Origin: Deuterostichococcus epilithicus
Lineage: Eukaryota; Chlorophyta; Trebouxiophyceae; Prasiolales; Stichococcaceae
DNA: 64,000 nt
Reading direction: 5' to 3'
NCBI GenBank assembly: GCA_033439295.1
Contig: JAVTLE010000005.1
Coordinates: 794,501-858,500, forward strand
Shown: positions 57,701 to 64,000 of the stretch, in pieces
Layout: every line of letters starts with the position of its first letter
Numbering within the stretch: position 1 is the first letter of the stretch
The notes under the pieces: model-generated
What the model saw: the letters and a program-made list of their open reading frames with translations, nothing else
The model's database searches: none
Told to the model about the DNA's origin: nothing
Program-made: the position numbers and the translations under genes

Positions 57701-60700
57701 CACGAGCCGCACGCGTGTGTCAAGCAAAGCTGTGCATGTGTGACAGACAGGGGCTGCTTGGTACAACCGCTGCGCGTCTGCTGTAGCAGGGGCTGGCTTG
57801 ACACATCCGCTGTGCGTCTGCTGCCAGGTGGCGGAGCACCGGGAGGCGCAGGCGCCAGGCAGCCAGCGGGGCCTGCTGCGCACCTACGCCGCGCTGGCGG
57901 TGCTGCGGCAGGCGGCGCTGCTGCTGCGGCACTACAGCATCCGCTGCGCGCACCTGTACCTGCGCCACAGCATGGTGCACTAAAACATACAGTGGTTTGT
58001 TGCACCCAATTACCCTTTCAGTGCCAGCACCTCAGCACCTCGAGCAGCCTCCAGCGCTGCACATACACAGACCCGACCTGATCGACGCCTCTGACGACCT
58101 GCATGGGCGGTCGCCGTAAGCTGAGGTTTTGCAGGAAGCCTGCCGCACCTGCATCTAGGTAATCGCGGCGTGAGACTCCACACACCCAGCTGCACCTGCG
58201 CCTGGCTCCAGCAGCCCAGGAGGACGCATGGACATCCTCGACTGGACATGGTTGAACTAGAGTAAAGAGGCCGGCGAAGACGTTTTCGATGTAAAGCCCA
58301 ACTCCATGTTGGCAGGAGCTGCTGCCGGGGGTGGCGGAGGCGTGCGCGGGGGCGGCCCGCGGCCTGGCGGCGGCGTACGCGGATGTGGAATCGGGGCGGC
58401 AGGCCGACCACCCCAAGCTGGCGGAGTTGCGCGCCTGCCTGCTGGCCTTCCGCAGCCTGCACCCCGTGAGCAGCCCTGCCCTCGCAACACCACAAACGGT
58501 CTGGTGCTGCAACCTCTTAGCCAGGGTCGGCGCTCGTCAATGCACCTTGCGCCTGCCCTGCCACCAGCTGCAGCGCTGATGCGTTGGCAGCGCCGCCAAC
58601 GCCAGCAACGATTGCGCTGTGCCCACCAGGGGTTCTCAATGACCTCGCAGCTTGTTGTGCAAACTCAGATCACAAATGAAGCCTCCAGCACACCTCTGTG
58701 TTGCCACCTGGCAGGAAGGGAAGGCGCTGCTGGTTGGTGACGCGCGTGCCTTCCTGGGGATGTACCAAGAGGTGGCGGCGTCCGGGCTGCGGGCCGCGCA
58801 GCTGGACCGGGCGCCGTCGCTGCGGGCCGCAGGCGGCGAGCCGGAACCGGAGGCCATCACCAGGGTGCGAGCAAGAGTGTCGGTCCTGCTCGCGCTTTGA
58901 GGTTGCTGTGCATCTTTGCAAGGACAGCAGTGTCGATCCTGCTGCTGCGGCCGGCGGGCGGTGACGCAGATGTGGACGCCATCATCGACGCCCTGCTCCG
59001 AGCTCCGGTCCTTCAGTGCAAGCTGTGCCGGCACCATTGGAGGCACTGGCATGGACCCTCGCAGTTGAGATTTCGATGTGCCAGCCAGGCATCCGCGGGG
59101 AGCGTGCGGGTCTCTGGCGGCTTCTGGTGTCGGACTCGAAGACTGCAAGGGAATGAACATTCGGCAACATGCACTGAAATTGCATTGCTGGCGTGCTGCA
59201 GGCTGCCCTGGAGGCGGCAGCCAGGGCGGACTGCGTGCTGGTGACGCACGGCCTGCTGCGGCGCGCTGCTTCCGCATTCCCCTTCCACGCCTATGGGCTG
59301 CTGGTGCAGTACGTGGGTCCTACTCTGGAGGAAGTCCTTCCTCTGGCCGGGCTTCCAGCCGCCGTGGCCTCTGCCGGGGCCTCTGGCGACGGCGGCCGAG
59401 GCGCTACGGCAGGTTTGGATGCAGCCGCTGCTGCTTCCAGCTGCCCGGGCGCGGGCGCCTGCATCGAGCGGGTGGTGCTGACCACGGGGCCGCCTGACGG
59501 CGTGCTGCAGCGGGCACAGGCGGCGCTACAGCGCCCGGCGGCGGCAGGAGCCAGGGTGCCAGCTGATGGCAGGGTGGCGGCGGCGGCGGCGGCTGCGCTG
59601 TCCGAGCGTCCTGCCACAGCAGCTGCGCTGCCGCCGGCAGAGGTGCGTCCCCAGGCTGCAGACACTGTGCAAAAGCCGTTGCATCGTAGACCCCTGACAG
59701 CTCACAAGGACCGCCATGCAGAACAGTTCCCGGGTGAACTTCCAAAAGAGGTGCAAATGAATAGCGGACGCATATGTGCAGGCTTCAGTCCCCCTGCGGG
59801 GTGCTGCGCCGCGACAGTCAGGTAATGCCTGCAGAGCACGTGCACACACATGACAAAGCACCTGTTCGTGTGCCGCCGTCTGAGGATGCAAAGTATATTA
59901 GCTCGCACATCCCAGTCTCTCTCGATCGCCACTTCATGCTCTCTCACAGCACTAACGCAGCCCTGGCTGGCACCGCGGTGCAGCCGGCGGCGGGGAGGCG
60001 GACTGTCCGCTGGTGGTGACCAGCCGCCCCGACAGCCTGCTGCTACGGCGGCAGAGCCTGTACGAAGCCGTGCTGCAGGCAAGGCCCTATGTTCTGAACC
60101 GTCTCCTAGCATCTCCCAAAATAGTGGAAGCAAGGAAGTGTTGACGGCAGGTCGTCAGATTTCGCAAGTTTATGGCTGGATATACTGTTCTCGGTTCTGT
60201 GCCTCATACCTCAGCCTGCAGACGACAAAGACAGGCACCAAACAAGCAGCTGTTCAGCTGCTGCACACCTGCAGGAAGGCCACCCCTTCCTGCATAAGCC
60301 ACTCCGTTCTCGGCTCCATAATTTACTCCTCTCTCCTTTGGCGTCTCCAGCTGGAGATGCGAGGCGCGCGCTTTGTGGAGCGGCGGCTGGGCGCCGCGGA
60401 TGTGGTGCTGTCCGCTTCCTGCTGCCTGTCGATTTGGAGCGAGGACGCGCTGCAGGTGCAGCGATCGCCCCTTGCTGCATTTCAGCTTCAAATTGTAAAC
60501 AGGCGGTGTGACCCCGGTGCTGCGGCACTGGCAGCAATTGTCTCGCCTCATCACCTGATCTCACCCCCTCAAATGGCAACAGCGTTACCACGAAGGGCTA
60601 CGCTACGACTCGTGCAAGCGCGCCGCTCAGGCTGCCACCGCGTGGCCCGCACACCAGGCATGCGGCGCGCAGGTGTTACTGCAACGATCACAACCCTTTT

Positions 60701-61946
60701 CTGCTACAGGGCGACAGCATGGAGGGCGTCATCCTCGACGTGCTGGGTCCGGCGCTGTACGGCCTCAGCTTCGCGTTTTCGGCGGTGCTGCTGGCCGTGG
60801 AGGGCTCGTCCAGCTTCTGCGCCCGCCTGGCGGCTGCAACGCCCGAGCTGCTGCGCGTCGGCCAGCGGCTGGGCATCGCGGTGCAGTGCCTGCCGTGTCT
60901 CAGCCCGCAGCACACGCAGGCGAGTGCGCTGAGACGGACTGGAGGCTGCATGCACACATGAACCTTTCAATTTCAATTAGCTCCTGCGTGATGGCGGACG
61001 TGCTGCAGGATCGATTGACAGCATGCTCAGTGGCGGATGTCAGTGCAGTGCCCCCTCTGCATCTGCAGGCTTCAGGGTTACGCTGAATGGGCGACGTCAA
61101 AGGCATCTGGGTAGCAGAGAGGTTGGAAGTTTTGACGCTCATTGAAAGATGCCTGAAGTCTCTACTGCTCAGCGACAGGATACCATCACGAAACTGCTGA
61201 GTGCGCACGTCAGCCGCCAGCTGGCAGGCGGCAATGCACCACCGCAGCTGTTCGAATCGCCGTCGACTCCCAAAGAGGTCTGCTGCACTCCCACCTGCCC
61301 AAAGCCACTTGCGGCACTGCAATGCCAGCGACACACGCTCACTGCTTTGAGTGCATGTGCACGTGTCACAACCGGATTCGCATGGTATACCAAAGACCCC
61401 CCCACCCAGAGCAGTCTCTCACACATGCCCTCCTCGACCGCCTTGGGAGGCATCCATGTCCAAGTAGGTCAAGCCCATACCTGTACCCAATCTCCGCTAT
61501 ACAGGCATACCTGGAGTCGTTCCCGATGCTCAATTCGTTTAGCGCGGCGGCGCTGGCCGCGGCGTGCGGCTCCCTGCAGTCCCTGCTGACACTACCGCCG
61601 CCTCAGCAGGCGAGGCAAATGCAGCAGCCTGCAGTCTGATCCGGTGTCGAGCTACACTACCATGAGCACTTGCCTCATCAAAGGATTGATAGATATGACA
61701 TTGCAGCAGTCATTGAAAAGGCTGGCAATTGCCAGCCCTGAGGACATGCGATGCGTGGTTGCAGAAGCAGCTGGCCAAGTCGCTGCAGAGCGTGCCTGCC
61801 ACCAGCCTGAAGCTGTTCTTCAGGCAGGTCACGCACGGAAGTCCGGCGCCGGCGCTGCCGCCGCAGCACAGCAGCCACGATTCCCTGCAGCACCCGCCGC
61901 AGCTGGCGCAGCAGCCCGGTGCTGCGGACGCCGAAGCGCAATACTG

Positions 61947-61997
<51 letters not shown>

Positions 61998-63890
61998 GGG
62001 ATCCTGCCGGCCCTACTCGCAAGCCGCCGAGCCCTGCCCGCAGTATGCAGGCCCAGCAGGCCGGGACGACGCGCCCGTCGGCCGCGCCTACAGCTGCCGC
62101 CAGCCGCCAGCGTCACTGCCGCCGCTGCGGCACCATGGTGGCCACTGCCATGAGGCGTTCGACACACCACACCCTGCTCGTGAGAGGTACCGCGCCCCGT
62201 CGCCGCCACCGCCGCTGCCATCCCTGCATCTGGACCCGCCGCAGTCGCCACTGTCCGACGACTCCAGCTACCTGGCGCTGCCGGTGGCGCCACACGCGGC
62301 GGGCGGGCGCCACAGGCGTGTCGCCGTCGGCGAGCCCGGCGGGCCTGGCTTCTCCGAACCTTCACAGAGCTACGGCAGCCTCGCGGGTGACGGGCCGCTG
62401 CAGGGGGGCCGATTCCCTCATGCCGACTATCACGACGAGCAGCAGCAGCAGCACGGGGACCGGGCGCGGCGCCGCCGGCAGCAGGCCGCGGAGGCTTGGT
62501 CGTCGCCAGAGCCGCCGGCGCACAAGCGGCTGCGCGGCCAGCGAGGTCATCTTGATGACAGGTGCAAATCATCGCATGTGGAAACCCCACTTGCTGCTCG
62601 CATGGCACCCGAGGCAGCGAAGCAGTTCCAACAGTGGTGGCCATCAAGTCTGCAATGCTGCAAACTTCGCTTCAGGAGCCTCCACAGGACAGTCTGCTGA
62701 GGTCCTGCGCACAGTTCAATGCTTACTCGGCAGTGCACGCCGCAGGGCTGGAGCCAACGCCCGGTGGAGTGCAGCCGGTGATATCGACGAGTTTGGCGTG
62801 CGCATGGACAGCGACGTTGGCGCAGATTTCAAGGACGACCAGCACCAGCCCGGCAGGTGTGCCAATGTCCTTGGAAGCTGACCACACGTGCTGCTGGTGC
62901 TCGATTCACTGCAAGTCTTTTGCCTCCAGCTTGCACCCGGCACTTGTGCCGCAGGCAGAGTTTCACACCACCGTCCGGCGCAACATGCAGCGCCGACAGC
63001 TGGCGACCTTGCCCTGCATCCGAGATAGCAATGCAAGGGGATGAAGCCACAGTTTCAGGAAGATGGTACCAGTCAGAGCTGGTGCGACCTGCAACCACTA
63101 GGCGGCAGTGGGTCGCGCCCGGCGCGGGCCACTCGGCGGCCGCCGGTGCCACGCCACCCGCGCCGCAGCAGCGGCCCCGCGCCTTCCAGCCCCCGGTGCT
63201 GCCGCAGCGGCGCGCGGNACAGCAGCNNACNGCGGAGCCGGGGGCGCTGGGACCGGGACACGCAGCAGGCCCCGGCGCGGTGGCGGCACAGGGGACGGCG
63301 CAGCCCTGGCGCCTGGGCTTCGATCGCGACTGGGACCCGCTGGCAGTCCTGCAGGCGAGTGGCATGTCGGACGCCAGGCGCATCTGGCATGTGTGGTGGT
63401 GCTGACCAGCAACAGCAATCCGTCTTGCAACCCCCTTGCTCATGAAACGGGCTGCTTGCAGCTCGGGCTGCTGGCAGCAATCTCAGCGATCGGGTTGACC
63501 TCAGCGCTGGCGCTGTGCCAGTCGTTAGCAACCAAAGCAACTTTGCCACGACTGCCCGCCTCGTGACAGTAAGGCTTTGGGCTTCAGCCACACCAAGGCG
63601 TGCTGCCCTTGCTTGCTGCAGAACCACCTTAATAAGAAGCGGGGCGGCGGCCGTGGCGGCGGCCAGCTGCCGCCGGTGCGGCTGCCCGCGCGTCGCCGCG
63701 CCGCGGCCGCCGGCGCTCGCCCGCCGGCCTGCTCATCGCCGGCAGCCCCGGCGGCGCGCTGGGCTTCGGCGGCCGCTTCCCGGAGCCGGCGCGCAGCCCT
63801 GCCGCCTTCTGGCACCGGCCGGCCGACTTTGGCACTGGGCAGTCGCCCTTCCAGGGTGGGTGCCTCGAAACTTTGTTGTGCCTAGGCACT
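54789..63890 (+). CDS. SHOC1/ZIP2-like XPF-family meiotic crossover protein, 3' end beyond window
   Basis: The gene is large, with a long Ala/Pro/Gln-rich first exon (to about 55840; ATG at 54789 or 54891) and a second (about 56038-56943) containing GRSDLDFFLRLRGKARASG. Middle exons are helical: TVTEAKLEGPHRTLLLLLLR (57275), REAQAPGSQRGLLRTYAALA (57840), ELLPGVAEACAGAARGLAAA (58315), ALLVGDARAFLGMYQEVAAS (58710) and TAVSILLLRPAGGDADVDAI (58924). The degenerate XPF-nuclease-like region follows: ADCVLVTHGLLRRAASAFPF and AYGLLVQYVGP (59228-59320), CPLVVTSRPDSLLLRRQSLY (60005), LEMRGARFVERRLGAADVVL (60353), GVILDVLGPALYGLSFAFSA (60725) and ESFPMLNSFSAAAL (61510). These match plant SHOC1 blocks as I remember them. 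No ERKxxxD nuclease motif is seen, as expected for this family. The tail is disordered with a Q16 tract (61948-61995) and continues past the window. Ns at 55650, 55655 and 63219-63231 affect it. Confidence 0.7.
57746..57825 (+). repeat. Tandem 40-bp duplication ending at a 3' splice site
   Basis: Two adjacent units of about 40 bp share GGGGCTG, CCGCTG and GCGTCTGCTG blocks. Each ends in an acceptor-like sequence (CTGTAGCAG, then CTGCCAG). The second is the acceptor of the SHOC1-like exon starting at 57828. Confidence 0.65.
61948..61995 (+). repeat. CAG16 tract, polyglutamine in the SHOC1-like tail
   Basis: Sixteen uninterrupted CAG triplets encode Q16 in the frame that also reads LKLFFRQVTHGSPAPALP before it and PGSCRPYSQAAEPCPQYAGP after it. 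The same tract is open in the Ser and Ala frames, so the choice of frame rests on the flanking sequence. Confidence 0.85.
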
Positions 63891-64000
63891 CTGGTCAGCG
63901 CCATCCGTCCTCCTGCCGTCACCAGCATTGTGGTGTCTGGGCTGCAGTCGAGCGGATCTATCCGCGGCGTCTGCTTCTGTGATGCCACCCAGCCAAAGGA

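Noticed and set aside
61829-62647. Minus-strand open frame of 272 codons
   Set aside because: It is antisense to the SHOC1-like C-terminal exon; the Ala runs are just the reverse of the CAG tract and GC-rich codons.
1-64000. Operon-like organisation or bacterial origin
   Set aside because: Dense spliceosomal introns, eukaryote-specific proteins (SmF, eEF2, RPA43) and the lack of ribosome-binding sites rule out bacterial DNA.

Overview
The window looks like nuclear DNA from a GC-rich, intron-dense green alga, most likely a trebouxiophyte relative of Chlorella or Coccomyxa. I infer this from plant-type housekeeping genes (a plastid signal peptidase and a cytosolic FBPase), many short exons with GTGAGC-like donors and GCAG acceptors, CAG/CTG runs, and TGTAA motifs downstream of several stops (the green-algal poly(A) signal). 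The species cannot be fixed by reading alone. I saw no rRNA, tRNA, CRISPR array or intact mobile element. N bases at 55650, 55655 and 63219-63231 mark unresolved sequence. Genes were found by matching spliced exon reading frames to known families. Exact exon edges are given only where I traced them base by base.

Layout, left to right. 87-3982 (-): TrmA/RumA-type RNA m5U methyltransferase, cut by the left edge. 4621-9949 (+): MORN-repeat protein with two filamin-type Ig domains. 10125-12397 (-): leucine-rich-repeat protein. 13395-16999 (-): TauD-like 2-oxoglutarate/Fe(II) dioxygenase. 17467-18147 (-): small unidentified gene, head to head with the next cluster. 18218-26377 (+): three tandem short-chain reductase genes of the dihydroflavonol reductase/cinnamoyl-CoA reductase type with identical intron positions; the third is damaged. 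26810-28569 (-): plastidic type I signal peptidase. 29490-32531 (+): cytosolic fructose-1,6-bisphosphatase. 33041-36343 (+): Pus3-type tRNA pseudouridine synthase. 36717-37400 (-): SmF. 37941-39534 (+): RNA polymerase I subunit RPA43-like. 40466-48126 (-): eEF2. 48775-52598 (+): sphingosine-1-phosphate lyase. About 53050-54732 (-): poorly resolved hypothetical gene. 54789 to the right edge (+): a large SHOC1/ZIP2-like meiotic crossover protein that continues past the window.

Most genes are unrelated housekeeping functions: RNA modification, splicing, rRNA transcription, translation, sugar and sphingolipid metabolism. They are often arranged as divergent pairs sharing 70-900 bp upstream regions. 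The only functional cluster is the reductase array. The most interesting signals are the MORN-filamin fusion, the SHOC1-like gene (a marker of meiosis in a lineage where sex is rarely seen), GC-AG introns confirmed by paralogue comparison, an AT-rich island between reductases 2 and 3, and repeated small tandem duplications that copy a splice site with its flanking exon edge in several unrelated genes.
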